64,000 bases of DNA from Paenibacillus prosopidis (GTDB lineage: Bacteria > Bacillota > Bacilli > Paenibacillales > Paenibacillaceae): positions 62,001 to 126,000 of the forward strand of contig NZ_QPJD01000016.1 in NCBI RefSeq assembly GCF_003337375.1, given 5' to 3'. Of the stretch, positions 8,897 to 18,700 are shown in pieces; within the stretch, counting starts at the first letter, position 1, and the number at the start of each line of letters is the position of its first letter. The notes beneath the pieces were generated by a model. That model ran no database searches and was not told the DNA's origin. It saw only the letters and a list, made by a program, of their open reading frames with translations. The position numbers and the translations under genes are program-made.

Positions 8897-8923
8897 ACTT
8901 ATTCAAGTGTAACTGCACATTAT

Positions 8924-9431
8924 CTAACGTTTGGATTTATAAAACTCATGATAAAGCTTCATGAGCGCCCTTTTCTCAATCCGCGACACATAACTCCGCG
9001 AGATCCCAAGTTCCTTCGCAATCTCCCGCTGCGTCCGCTCATCTCCACCGTGCTCCAGCCCGAACCGGCCAATGACTACTTCTTTCTCGCGGTCATCCAA
9101 TATATCGAGGTTCTTATATATTTTGCTCTTCTCAATCTTCAACTGCACCTTATCGACAATATCATCGGCCTCCGTGCCAAGGATATCTATTAGCGTAATT
9201 TCATTGCCTTCCTTATCTGTTCCGATAGGATCATGAAGGGAAACGTCCTTCCGAGTCTTCTTCAAGGATCTCAAATGCATCAGTATTTCGTTTTCAATAC
9301 AGCGCGCGGCGAAAGTAGCGAGCTTCGTACCCTTGCCGGTCTGAAAGCTCTCAATTGCTTTGATCAATCCAATCGTCCCAATCGAGATCAAATCCTCTAA
9401 ATCCTCACCCGTATTGTCGAATTTTTTGACG
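8924..9431 (-). pseudogene. 5'-truncated second copy of sigma factor K gene
   Basis: Encodes sigma regions from 2.1/2.2 through 4.2 of sigma-K but lacks the pro-peptide and the first 60 or so residues. It aligns without gaps to 13712-14219, the 3' 508 bases of the intact sigK. Over the 168 shared codons I see only two amino-acid changes, both in the last four residues, yet many third-position differences. Identity stops abruptly at 9431. The next bases are a short spacer leading back to the branching-enzyme stop codon. No ribosome site or promoter suits it. It was therefore under protein-level selection until recently but is probably not expressed now. Confidence 0.85.
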
Positions 9432-9461
9432 TTATGAACACAACCCAATGTAATTTGAGTT

Positions 9462-11438
9462 TTACAACTGATACATCACCCTAAACACCATCGCCGTACG
9501 GCTAGCGAGCTGTAATTCGAGCTTACCAGCCGCCCATTTGAACTGCGAGCGCGGTCCAAAACCGCCAAAACGCGCGTCGTCCGTATCAAAAATCAGTTCA
9601 ACAGGCGTTGAGTCAAAACTGACAAATTTCGTGTCCGTCGGATGGAAATTGAAAGCAAAGAGCAAATCGCCCTTCTGGTAGGCTAGCAATTTATCGTCGT
9701 TTTGAATCCACTTCTGTTGCAGGCTTGCGGTCTTCTGTAAAAATTTTGAATCGTGCTCCAGCGCAATCATCGCATTGTCAAAATCGAGCAAATACTGAAA
9801 GCGAAGCTCTGGATTGGTCGCAAGCGACCATTGCCGCCGCGCATGGTCAAACGAGTCGCCATTACCCTCGCGCGGAAAATCGAGCCATTCAGGATGGCCA
9901 AATTCATTGCCCATAAAGTTCAAATAGCCCTCGCCTGCAAGCGAAAAAGTGACAAGCCGCAAAACTTTATGCAGCGCGATCGCACGGTCAATAATCAGCG
10001 ACTGCGAATGAACATCCATCGAATAGTAGAGCTCAGCATCCGCGAGCCACATCATGAGCGTCTTGTCGCCGACAAGCGCCTGATCGTGACTTTCCGCATA
10101 GCCGATATTTTTCTCTCCTGGCCGCCGCGTCGTCAGCTCCCACCAAAGCCCCATCAGGTTCAGCTGATCATCCGATTTCGTCTTGAGCTGCTTTATCCAG
10201 TAGTCAGGAATGCCCATGGACAGACGATAGTCAAATCCAATGCCACCATCAGCCAGCGGGAGCGCCATACCTGGCATCGCAGACATATCTTCAGCAATCG
10301 TCAGCGCTGATGGATTGACCTCGCGGATCAGCTCATTTGCGAGCATCAGATAGACGATTGCCTCGATGTCCTTATCCATTGAGAAATATTTCTCATAGCT
10401 GTCAAAGCCCGTCCCGAGCCCATGATGGTGGTAAAGCATACTCGTCACGCCGTCAAAGCGGAAGCCGTCAAAATGATAAACTTCGAGCCAAAATTTCAGA
10501 TTCGATAGCAGAAAATGAATGACCTCGTCCTTGCCATAGTTAAAAAGCTTTGTGTTCCAAGCCTCGTGCTCTCCGCGATCGCCCTCGTGGAAATATTGCG
10601 ACGTCGTGCCGTCAAATAAATTCAGTCCTTCGCCCACATTTTTCACCGCGTGCGAATGGACGACGTCTAATAGGACACGCAGCCCCAGCCCGTGCGCTGT
10701 GTCGATCAATTCCATCAGTTCGTCAGGCGTTCCAAAACGGGAGCTGATTGCATAAAAATTTGATACCTGATAGCCGAAGCTCGCGTAGAGCGGATGCTCC
10801 ATAATCGCCATCAGCTGGATGGTGTTGTAGCCAGCCGCCTTGATCCGCGGCAGCACGTCGCGCGTAAATTCCTCGTAGCTATTGATCTTATGCTCCTCTG
10901 AAGAGATACCAATGTGCGCCTCATAAATCAGCGGCGCTTCAGTTGACAGGTCGGGCGCGGCATTTTTGAACTGATAGGTTGGCTGCATAATCACACCATC
11001 AAATTGATAATTATCATTTTGTATGGCGTAGCTGATGTAACTCGGCACGCGATAGAGCGGCTCACCATCCACGATCAGTTGAACCTTAACCTTCGAGCCG
11101 ATTGGTAGGCTGCCCGGCATGCGCAGCTCCCAAACACCGCCATTCAGCCGCGTCATCTCGTGCGAAAGCCCATTCCAGCCGTTGAAATCGCCGACCAGAT
11201 ACATCATCTCCGCATTCGGCGCCCATTCACGGAAAGTCCAGCTGTCGCCGTCCTGATGAAAACCGAAATATTTGTAGCCATTCGCAAAATCCGAAAGTGT
11301 CTGATTTTCACCACTCAACAGCCGATTTTTCGTCCGCTCAAATTCCGACATCCGTAGCCGCAAGTCTCCCTCAAACGGTGCCAGCCACTGGTCAATCTCC
11401 AAAATTTTTAATGATTCGTTTATCGTCGCAACTTCCAT
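9462..11438 (-). CDS. glgB: 1,4-alpha-glucan branching enzyme, eukaryotic type (GH13_8)
   Basis: Moves short alpha-1,4 chains to alpha-1,6 positions in glycogen-like glucan; cytoplasmic. It has an N-terminal CBM48 (about 60-150, FREWAPNAEMMYLVGDFNGW), a GH13 barrel and a C-terminal beta domain. The probable catalytic triad is Asp329 (GFRFDGVTSM), Glu383 (TIAEDMSAMP) and Asp452 (AESHDQALVG), numbered from the chosen start. The signatures LYHHHG, MGNEFGHPEWLDFPREGN and SHDQALVGDKT are those of the eukaryotic/GH13_8 lineage, not the usual Bacillus GlgB. ATG at 11438 has GAGGTG 5 bases upstream. No glgC, D, A or P lies nearby. It is bracketed by the two sigK copies. Gene name by function only. 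Confidence 0.9.
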   Translation of the reverse strand: MEVATINESLKILEIDQWLAPFEGDLRLRMSEFERTKNRLLSGENQTLSDFANGYKYFGFHQDGDSWTFREWAPNAEMMYLVGDFNGWNGLSHEMTRLNGGVWELRMPGSLPIGSKVKVQLIVDGEPLYRVPSYISYAIQNDNYQFDGVIMQPTYQFKNAAPDLSTEAPLIYEAHIGISSEEHKINSYEEFTRDVLPRIKAAGYNTIQLMAIMEHPLYASFGYQVSNFYAISSRFGTPDELMELIDTAHGLGLRVLLDVVHSHAVKNVGEGLNLFDGTTSQYFHEGDRGEHEAWNTKLFNYGKDEVIHFLLSNLKFWLEVYHFDGFRFDGVTSMLYHHHGLGTGFDSYEKYFSMDKDIEAIVYLMLANELIREVNPSALTIAEDMSAMPGMALPLADGGIGFDYRLSMGIPDYWIKQLKTKSDDQLNLMGLWWELTTRRPGEKNIGYAESHDQALVGDKTLMMWLADAELYYSMDVHSQSLIIDRAIALHKVLRLVTFSLAGEGYLNFMGNEFGHPEWLDFPREGNGDSFDHARRQWSLATNPELRFQYLLDFDNAMIALEHDSKFLQKTASLQQKWIQNDDKLLAYQKGDLLFAFNFHPTDTKFVSFDSTPVELIFDTDDARFGGFGPRSQFKWAAGKLELQLASRTAMVFRVMYQL

Positions 11439-11609
11439 AGTCACACCTCACTATTGTATCTATTGTATCTATGGTACATTTGCAGCATCTCTTGGTGCGT
11501 TCTCTCTTTCTCTATAAAGAATTATTCGCCCAGTAGTTAAACACTCCTGCCCTTAACATTAATTCAATAAAAACGGGAGCTCATCATATGATCTTTACAA
11601 TATATTTTC

Positions 11610-11638
11610 TTGAAATCATGGAATCTTTAGGATAAAAT
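11610..11638 (+). promoter_or_regulatory. Sigma-A promoter for the ATP-grasp/esterase pair
   Basis: TTGAAA at 11610-11615, a 17-base spacer and TAAAAT at 11633-11638. It puts the transcript start near 11645, which supports translation from ATG 11671. Confidence 0.75.
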
Positions 11639-11670
11639 TGCAAAACTGGAGTCTGAGGGGGACAAAAAGG

Positions 11671-12858
11671 ATGAACTTTATTTTTTTCTCGCCGAATTTC
11701 CCAAAGTACTGCACCGAATTCTGCTTTCACTTGAAAAACTGCGGAGTGAATGTGCTTGGCATCGGCGATGCAGATTATAACGATCTCAACGAAAAACTGA
11801 AAAATTCCCTTACGGAGTACATCAAAATTAATCGTCTGGAAAATTACGACGAGGTTCTGCGCGCGGTCGGTTATTATACCCATAAATATGGTAAAATCGA
11901 TCGTTTTGAATCACTTAACGAGCATTGGCTGGATCTTGACGCGCGCATTCGAACGGATTTCAACATTTTCGGTACGAAGCTCGATTTTATATCCAATTTA
12001 AAACAAAAATCGAAAATGGAAAAGTTTTTCAATAAAAGCGAGGTCGAGTCCATACGTTCCATAACGAAATTCCATCGGGTGAAGGCAAAAAAATTTATCG
12101 AGAAGATCGGCTATCCCGTCGTCGTAAAGCCAAATCAAGGCGTGGGAGCGAACATGACTTACAAACTCGCGAGCGAGTCGGAGCTGGAGCATTTCTTGCA
12201 TACCAAACCATCGGAAGTCGAATTTATTATGCAAGAGTTTATAGACGGCGTCTTGCTAACCTACGACGGTCTTGTCAACAAAGATGGAGAAATCGTATTC
12301 GCAGCAAGCCACGAATTTCCGCATAGCATCATGGATACCGTAAATTCTGGAAATCATTTCAGCTATTATGGTTTAAAGGAAGTAAGTAAGGAAATCGAGG
12401 AATCCGGAAGAAGGATCATTCGAACCTATGGGATCAAAGAAAGCTTTTTTCATCTCGAGTTTTTTAAATCCAATGCAGATGGAAATATTATTGCGTTAGA
12501 AGTCAATATGAGGCCGCCGGGTACGTGGATGACGGATGCGATCAACTTCACTTACGATATCGATATTTACAAGCTATGGGCGAATATGATTGTTAACAAT
12601 CAGGTGGAAGGACCTTTTGCCGGTAAGTATTATACCGGGTTTGCCAGTAAAAAAAACCACCTCACCTACGCTCATGAGCACGAAGAGATCATGCAGCGAT
12701 ATCATCATGAAATTGTCAAACACGACAGCATTACGGATGTGCAAAGCCAATCTAGAGGAAATTATGCGTATCAATTTCGTTCAAAGGACTTTGATAAAGT
12801 GAAACAAATTACAGCTTATATTCATGCAGTGGAAAATAGAATCAAGGTGTTCTCATGA
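11671..12858 (+). CDS. ATP-grasp ligase of unknown substrate
   Basis: Carboxylate-amine/thiol-type ligase using ATP via an acyl-phosphate; the substrate is unknown. An N-terminal pre-ATP-grasp domain of about 100 residues leads into the ATP-grasp fold. Visible motifs are YPVVVKPNQGVGANMTYKL (nucleotide-binding strand and glycine loop), EFIMQEFIDGVLLTYDGLV (adenine-binding strand) and ALEVNMRPPGTWMTDAINF (metal-binding Glu/Asn). The start is ATG with GAGGGGG upstream; a frame opening 33 bases earlier would begin before the predicted transcript start. The downstream esterase overlaps it by 4 bases (ATGA), so the two are translationally coupled. Base composition is visibly more AT-rich than the flanking carbohydrate genes, suggesting acquisition. 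It could make a peptide-like or amide-linked metabolite that the esterase handles (inference). Confidence 0.85.
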   Translation: MNFIFFSPNFPKYCTEFCFHLKNCGVNVLGIGDADYNDLNEKLKNSLTEYIKINRLENYDEVLRAVGYYTHKYGKIDRFESLNEHWLDLDARIRTDFNIFGTKLDFISNLKQKSKMEKFFNKSEVESIRSITKFHRVKAKKFIEKIGYPVVVKPNQGVGANMTYKLASESELEHFLHTKPSEVEFIMQEFIDGVLLTYDGLVNKDGEIVFAASHEFPHSIMDTVNSGNHFSYYGLKEVSKEIEESGRRIIRTYGIKESFFHLEFFKSNADGNIIALEVNMRPPGTWMTDAINFTYDIDIYKLWANMIVNNQVEGPFAGKYYTGFASKKNHLTYAHEHEEIMQRYHHEIVKHDSITDVQSQSRGNYAYQFRSKDFDKVKQITAYIHAVENRIKVFS

Positions 12859-13607
12859 AAGTAACCTATCACAAAGTATATAGCGGCAACTTGCATCGGG
12901 ACATGGAATACAAAATATACGGACATCAAGGGAAGCCCTTACTTGTTTTTCCGACCTCCTGCGGACGGTTTTATCAGTATGAGGAATCCGGCATGATCAG
13001 CACGTTGGAAAGTTATATTGAACAAGGAAAAATTCAAGTTTGGACATGCGACAGTATTGATGAAGAGACTTTTTATGCCAAGAACTCGACGACCGATGAG
13101 AAGATGAAACTCCATGACCAATATGATGCCTATGTGAAAGATGAACTCATTTCTTCCATTCTCCGTCAAAGCAAAGAGAACAACGGTGGAGGCACGCAGA
13201 AGATCTTGGCGACGGGATGTTCGCTCGGGGCTTATCACAGTACCAATATGTTTTTCCGGCACCCGCAATATTTTGACAGTTTAATTGCTTTAAGCGGTTT
13301 GTATTCGACCAATCGATTTTTTGGAGAAGAGGTCCCTCCTTCAGCTTATTTCCATTCACCGCTTCACTATTTAAGAAACTTGGAGGACGCTTTTTATCTG
13401 AATCAATACAGGAACAGCAAAATCATCATTTGCACAGGACAAGGCGCTCATGAAGATTTAATGCGATCGGAGACGCAGAAGCTCAAGGAAGTGCTGCAGG
13501 AGAAACACATCCCGGCAAGCGTTGAATTTTGGGGGTACGATGTCAATCATGACTGGTACTGGTGGAGGAAGCAAATCCTTTACTACATGGATCGCTGCTT
13601 AAGTTAA
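12855..13607 (+). CDS. Putative esterase, alpha/beta hydrolase
   Basis: Serine hydrolase of the putative-esterase (esterase D-like) group, 250 aa, with no signal peptide or membrane helix. The nucleophile elbow is GCSLGAYHS with Ser123; the catalytic His is probably His232 in GYDVNHDWYWWRKQ. The acidic residue likely lies near GQGAHEDL. An oxyanion-side loop is suggested by FPTSCGRF near residue 35. The start ATG overlaps the stop of the ATP-grasp gene, so the products probably act in one pathway. The substrate cannot be read from sequence. It is AT-rich like its partner and is followed by a strong bidirectional terminator shared with sigK. Confidence 0.85.
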   Translation: MKVTYHKVYSGNLHRDMEYKIYGHQGKPLLVFPTSCGRFYQYEESGMISTLESYIEQGKIQVWTCDSIDEETFYAKNSTTDEKMKLHDQYDAYVKDELISSILRQSKENNGGGTQKILATGCSLGAYHSTNMFFRHPQYFDSLIALSGLYSTNRFFGEEVPPSAYFHSPLHYLRNLEDAFYLNQYRNSKIIICTGQGAHEDLMRSETQKLKEVLQEKHIPASVEFWGYDVNHDWYWWRKQILYYMDRCLS

Positions 13608-13668
13608 AAAACGCCAGTCCTTTCATTACTGCCTCATACCTTGTTCAGACGATGATTGTCGACACCAA

Positions 13669-13710
13669 AAAAGCTTGAGAATGCTCTGACATTAGCATTC
13701 TCAAGCTTTT
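13669..13710. terminator. Bidirectional terminator between esterase and sigK
   Basis: AAAAGCTTGAGAATGCT pairs with 13694-13710 around an 8-base loop, with A- and T-rich flanks on both sides. It serves the convergent esterase and sigK genes. Confidence 0.85.
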
Positions 13711-13711
13711 C

Positions 13712-14410
13712 CTACTTCTTCGCCTTATAAAACTCATGATACAACTTCATCAACGCCCGCTTCTCAATCCGCGATACATAGCTGCGGCTAATCCCCAGCT
13801 CCTTCGCAATCTCCCGCTGCGTCCGCTCATCCCCGCCGTGCTCCAGCCCGAAGCGACCGATTACAACTTCCTTCTCGCGATCATCGAGTATATCCAGATT
13901 CTTATATATCTTCGATTTCTCAATCTTCAGCTGCACCTTATCGACAATATCATCGGCCTCCGTGCCGAGGATATCTATAAGCGTAATTTCGTTGCCTTCC
14001 TTATCCGTGCCGATCGGATCGTGAAGCGAAACGTCCTTCCGCGTCTTCTTCAAAGACCGCAGATGCATAAGTATTTCATTCTCGATACAGCGGGCGGCGA
14101 ACGTCGCAAGCTTCGTGCCTTTACCTGTCTGAAAGCTCTCTATTGCCTTAATCAATCCAATCGTGCCGATCGAGATCAGATCCTCGAGATCTTCGCCCGT
14201 ATTGTCGAATTTTTTGACGATGTGCGCGACCAATCGGAGATTATGCTCGATTAGCAGGTTGCGCGAGCGTGCGTTACCCTCAGCCATAAGCTGAAGATGC
14301 TTCGTTTCCTCGTCCTCATGCAGCGGCTGAGGAAATGCGTTATTTTTCACATACGACACAAGAAGCGACAATTGCTTAATGAACAGTGCGATAGCTGCAA
14401 ACAATCCCAT
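13712..14410 (-). CDS. sigK: Sporulation sigma factor K, intact
   Basis: Late mother-cell sigma factor directing spore coat and maturation genes. The product is 232 aa. An N-terminal hydrophobic pro-segment (MGLFAAIALFIKQLSLLVSY) precedes VKNNAFPQPL, as in B. subtilis pro-sigma-K, where the membrane protease SpoIVFB cleaves. It continues through HNLRLVAHIVKKF, region 2 (CIENEILMHLR) and region 4 (TQREIAKELGISRSYVSRIE). A start 12 codons further up is possible, but the chosen ATG has GGGGGTG upstream and matches the known N-terminus. The gene is not interrupted by a skin element. A truncated second copy lies 4.3 kb downstream. Confidence 0.95.
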   Translation of the reverse strand: MGLFAAIALFIKQLSLLVSYVKNNAFPQPLHEDEETKHLQLMAEGNARSRNLLIEHNLRLVAHIVKKFDNTGEDLEDLISIGTIGLIKAIESFQTGKGTKLATFAARCIENEILMHLRSLKKTRKDVSLHDPIGTDKEGNEITLIDILGTEADDIVDKVQLKIEKSKIYKNLDILDDREKEVVIGRFGLEHGGDERTQREIAKELGISRSYVSRIEKRALMKLYHEFYKAKK

Positions 14411-14483
14411 GAACCGGACACCCCCAAGCTGAATTGCTGGATGCATTCGCTATTGCTCCAGCGCACAAGTAGCATAGTTCTAC

Positions 14484-14491
14484 ATTGTATG
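14484..14491 (-). promoter_or_regulatory. Candidate sigma-E -10 element for sigK
   Basis: On the minus strand the bases read CATACAAT, matching the sigma-E -10 consensus, about 75 bases upstream of the sigK start. The -35 match is poor. Sigma-E control of sigK is known in Bacillus. Confidence 0.45.
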
Positions 14492-14666
14492 TGGGCAACG
14501 GCCTATAAGTGCATGTACGGGGTGGGGAATGAGAAGTAATCTTCATCCGCGAATGCCTGCCTGCTAGTAATTCAATGAGATTGCGCCAGGAACATTCACG
14601 CGGTCGACTCAACTGAATTCGATAACCAATGGTCTTCGAATCGAAGGCCCTTCTTCTCGATTAAGC

Positions 14667-15374
14667 TTATCTTGCCGCCCATACCATGCCCCGCCGGATC
14701 ATCTCCGTCACCTGTGGAATTAGCACCGTCTCAGGCGCATGGCCAAGCGTAAGCACATAAACCCGGCCCCTCCCGTACATCTTCCACCAAGCGGCCGGCA
14801 TCGTGACCGGTCTCCATACGAGAGGCGGCTGAACGCAGTCAAAACGAGTCACAGCCAGCACCTGTATCGACGGATCAACCAGCAAATAATATTGTTCTGA
14901 CGTCACGACAAAATTACCGATCCCGCTGACGAGCGGGTTGTGCGGATCGGTCATATAAACGACGTAAGTTACCCCTGCATCGCCGGGATGCGCCACGAAC
15001 TGTCCCCCGACCATCCCCTGGTACCTGATCTCGCCGCGGAACGCGTCGACAATTCCGCCGTGAAGCCCTGCCAATCCCGTCCCGCCAGCCACGGCATTCA
15101 GCAAATTGTTCAGCTGTTCTTCGGTTATCGTCCCGACCGTCCATACGGGAACGATCAAGTCCGTCCGATTCAGCTTCTCTGTGTCCAGGAACACATCAAG
15201 CGTATCAGATATCTCCACAACAAAGTGTTCTTGCCGCAATATCCCGGCCAAAATTTCGGCGACCTCGCGCGGATAATGACCCGGGTAACCGCCCTGCACG
15301 ATTAAAGCCGTCTTGATCCCCGCTCTCCGCCAAGGATTGTCTGAAACAGCTCCGAAGGATCGCAATTGGGTCAT
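14667..15374 (-). CDS. ThuA-like glutamine amidotransferase-fold protein
   Basis: ThuA-domain protein (class I glutamine amidotransferase-like fold), often found with sugar catabolism genes; its biochemical role is poorly defined. The text ALIVQGGYPGHYPREVAEIL opens the fold at about residue 24. TGLAGLHGGIVDAFRG carries the loop where amidotransferases have their nucleophile, but with no Cys. GQFVAHPGDAGVTYVV and GRVYVLTLGHAPETV are typical ThuA segments. Length 235 aa is normal. The start ATG has AAGGAAGGG upstream. No signal peptide. It stands alone between sigK and the large glucan synthase. Confidence 0.85.
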   Translation of the reverse strand: MTQLRSFGAVSDNPWRRAGIKTALIVQGGYPGHYPREVAEILAGILRQEHFVVEISDTLDVFLDTEKLNRTDLIVPVWTVGTITEEQLNNLLNAVAGGTGLAGLHGGIVDAFRGEIRYQGMVGGQFVAHPGDAGVTYVVYMTDPHNPLVSGIGNFVVTSEQYYLLVDPSIQVLAVTRFDCVQPPLVWRPVTMPAAWWKMYGRGRVYVLTLGHAPETVLIPQVTEMIRRGMVWAAR

Positions 15375-15437
15375 GAGAGCCCTTCCTTCCTGTTAGAGGA
15401 TGTTCAAAAAGTTCGTTAATGATCTTCCAAACAATCT

Positions 15438-15668
15438 ATGCGAAATCGGCCTGTCCTATTATTCGCTCCCGCGGAACATAATTTTTTCAACGGTTTCATA
15501 CTAATTCCAGGTGGTTATCAAAAGCATATGCCGCACGCAAGGCCCAGTGGAACAATCGCCTTTCAGATAGCGTCCAACGAAGACGGTTTAATCGATCTCC
15601 ACAGAACGATCTGCAGCAACTTGAAGATCAGTGGGAACAAATTTGTGTTCGTTGATTGGCCGTCGTAG
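15438..15668 (+). CDS. Doubtful small hypothetical frame
   Basis: A 76-codon frame with no ribosome site, squeezed between the ThuA-like start and the glucan-synthase terminator. The product has a hydrophobic middle (GFILIPGGY) and no motif I recognise. It may be a relic, or chance. I see nothing else in 15375-15670. Confidence 0.2.
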   Translation: MRNRPVLLFAPAEHNFFNGFILIPGGYQKHMPHARPSGTIAFQIASNEDGLIDLHRTICSNLKISGNKFVFVDWPS

Positions 15669-15700
15669 AAAAAAAAGAGAGAGCCAGAACGCGCTCTCTC
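15665..15700 (-). terminator. Terminator of the giant glucan synthase gene
   Basis: GAGAGAGC/GCTCTCTC arms (15677-15684 and 15693-15700). On the minus strand the hairpin is followed by eight T. Confidence 0.85.
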
Positions 15701-15730
15701 ATCTATACCTATGTTATCCCTCTTCCTTGC

Positions 15731-18700
15731 TTATGTGATTCCTGCCGAAGTCTTCGACCTCAGGAACGGCAAAACTACTTCGACCTCATGTTCTTGCCCG
15801 TCGTCGACGAGCTGTATATAGGCAGACTCCCCTGCGACTTTTCCAGTGGCTGGCTCTTGCTCTACCGGCTTGCCGTCGATCGTAACGCCTTCGGCATGAT
15901 CCTTTAGAGCGCCGTTTGTTCGAACAGTTATATGGTAAATAGAGTTGCCGTATCTATACTGCACCGAGTAAGAAGGCCAATCCGCCGGTATATTCGGGCG
16001 TACGAACAGCTTGTCACTCTCTCGGCGCAAGCCGAGTATCCATTCGATACCCGCCTGATACATCCAACCCGATGCGCCGGTGTACCACGTCCATCCCGCT
16101 CTGCCTTTCACCGGATCCCGCGTATACACATCAGCGGCCATTACATAGGGTTCACCGGCATATTTGCGCACTTCTGACGGACTTTGGGCGTGAGTGACCG
16201 GGTTCAGCATATGAAACAGCTCTACCGCTTTGTCTCCTTCACCAAGCTCGCACCAAGCGACAATACTCCAGATTACCCCATGCGTATACTGGGCGCCGTT
16301 CTCCCGAATGCCCGGCGGATAGCCCTGAATATAACCGGGGGTCGGGTCGGTCCGGTCGAACGGCGGCGTGAGCAGCCGCCCAACTGACAGGTCGCGGTCT
16401 ACAAGCTCACGGTCGAACGACTGCATGGCTTGCCGTGCCCGCTCCTGCGGAGCAGCACCGGAAATGACCGACCATGACTGGGCGATCGCATCGATCCGGC
16501 ATTCTTCGTTCCGCACCGAACCAAGCCATGCCCCATCGTCCGTACGTGCCCGGCGATACCATTCGCCATCCCACGCATGCTTATTCAACGCTTCCGCAAT
16601 GGAATCCTTCCGTGCACGGTAAAGGACAGCACGTTCGCTATCGCCCTTCCGTTCGCACACGTCGGCGAATTTTCGCAGTACCTCACATAAAAACCATCCG
16701 AGCCAGACGCTCTCGCCTCTGCCTTCGTCACCAACCGAGTTCATCCCGTCATTCCAATCGCCGATTCCCATTAACGGGATCCCATGCTCGCCAAAGCGGG
16801 ATGCCCGCTCAATAGCCCTGATGCAATGCTCATAGACCGAAGCGGACTCTTCCGATACGACCGTCGCTTCGTAACGTTCGTGCTCTTCGTCCTTAAGCAT
16901 TTCACTCGTTAGGAATGGCGCCGTCTCATCAAGCACGCCGACATCGCCGGTATGAACGATGTATCTCGATACTGCATATGGCAGCCAGAGCAGATCATCC
17001 GAATAACGGGTCCGAATACCCCGCTCCGTCTCCTCATGCCACCAGTGCTGAACATCGCCTTCCTTATATTGGTGCGAAGCGTGCAGCAAAATTTGCTTCC
17101 TGGTCAGTTCCGGCAGCGTATGCAGCAGCGCTAGCGAATCCTGCAGCTGATCCCTGAAGCCGTAAGCACCGCCTGCTTGATAAAAAGCGGTACGTGCCCA
17201 AATCCGGCACGACAGCGCTTGATACAGCAGCCAGCCGTTCAGCATCAGATCAAGCTCACGATTTGGCGTCGTCACCACGATCTGGTTAAGGGTGCGACTC
17301 CAGTATTCTTTTACATCCGTCAGCGCTCCTTCGCAGCTCTCCGCCGTGCCGTAGCTTCGAACATGCTTCTGCACCGCTTCCTTAGTCGCGTCTGCTCCGA
17401 CAAGAACATATACCTTGCGAACGGAACGGGGAGGAATCGTCAGCTGCATCCGAATTACACCGCAGCTATCGGCGAACACCCCGTCAGCATTCGAGAAACT
17501 CTCCTGCCGCATTCCTTCAGGGGAGGCGAGCGTTCCAGAGCGACCGATGAACTCCGAACGGTCCGCTGTAAAGGTGAACCTTGAGCCTTCGCCACCCGGG
17601 CCACCCTCTTCCTTCTCCGCGTGCATATGAAGGAAAGCGACCGAATCCCGGAACGTTTCTTGATAAGCATTGCGGGCAAGCAGGGAATGGGTATCCTCAT
17701 TCCATTCGGAGATGATATACGGTGCATTAGCCTGTTTTCGTACGCCGAGCACCCAGTTGCAATAGTAAGCGACGGACAGGCTGCGCGGCTCGTCACGCAT
17801 ATTCTCAAGCTCTACAGTCACGAATTTGACCGGATCATCTTTGCTTACGTATACCGTCATCCTTTGCTTAAACCCTCGCGTTTGACGCGTAAAGCTTGTA
17901 TACCCGAAACCGTGGGCGGTTTCGAAAGCATCCTTGCCGAGCTCCGGCGATGGCGCTCCCGACCAGAGGTCTCCGGTTGCTTCATCGCGGATATAGCACG
18001 CTTCGCCGGGCAGGTCGAGCACCGGGTCATTCGACCATGGCGTCAACTTGAACTCCCGGCTGTTGCGCCACCAGGTATAACCCGTTCCAAGCTCGGTAAC
18101 AAGACAGCCAAAAGACGGGTTGGCCATCACATTACTCCATGGCGCAGGCAAATATTTCCCTTTTTTCATCGAGATATGGTACTCGCGCCCTTCATTTGCA
18201 AACCCGCCCGAACCGTTATAAACTTCGAGCGATTCAGGGGAGTAATCCGCAAGCTCGCTTACGCCAGATACAGCTTCTGCCGCAGATTCGGGACGAAGCC
18301 GAAATTGCGGAGGAAGCCCTTCAATTGTTGGCAGCGACTCCATGGCATTTCTTTCCTCTAGTTCCCTTGCCATAAGTAGCGCATTTGTCTCACCCGATAA
18401 ACCGGCGGCCTTACGACTTGCAGGGCGAACGGCAAGCTGCGCTTTGAAGCTTGGCCCATCAGCCCGAAGCGTTAGGCGGGCAACTGCCTGGAGCAAATGA
18501 AGCTGCTCCTGCGACAGCCTGTCGGCCATTACCGGATACACGCCGCCAGGCGTTGCCGAACCGCTCACAGTCTGCTCAGCTGCGCGGCGAAGCGCATCCT
18601 GCACATCCTGGTAATAACCTCCGGCCTCTTCAATTAAGAAAACGAGATCAAAAGCTATCCCCTTTTGCCTTAAATACGAGTGGCCTGTCAGCGCTTTGAT

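Noticed and set aside
9753..10310. 185-codon plus-strand frame
   Set aside because: Shadow of the branching enzyme barrel, whose catalytic motifs are intact on the other strand.
8924..14410. A skin-type element interrupting sigK
   Set aside because: The upstream sigK is complete and no serine recombinase is present; the second copy is a truncated repeat, not the missing half.
17621..18361. 246-codon plus-strand frame
   Set aside because: Lies wholly antisense to the glucan synthase gene, which has continuous conserved coding; no own signals.
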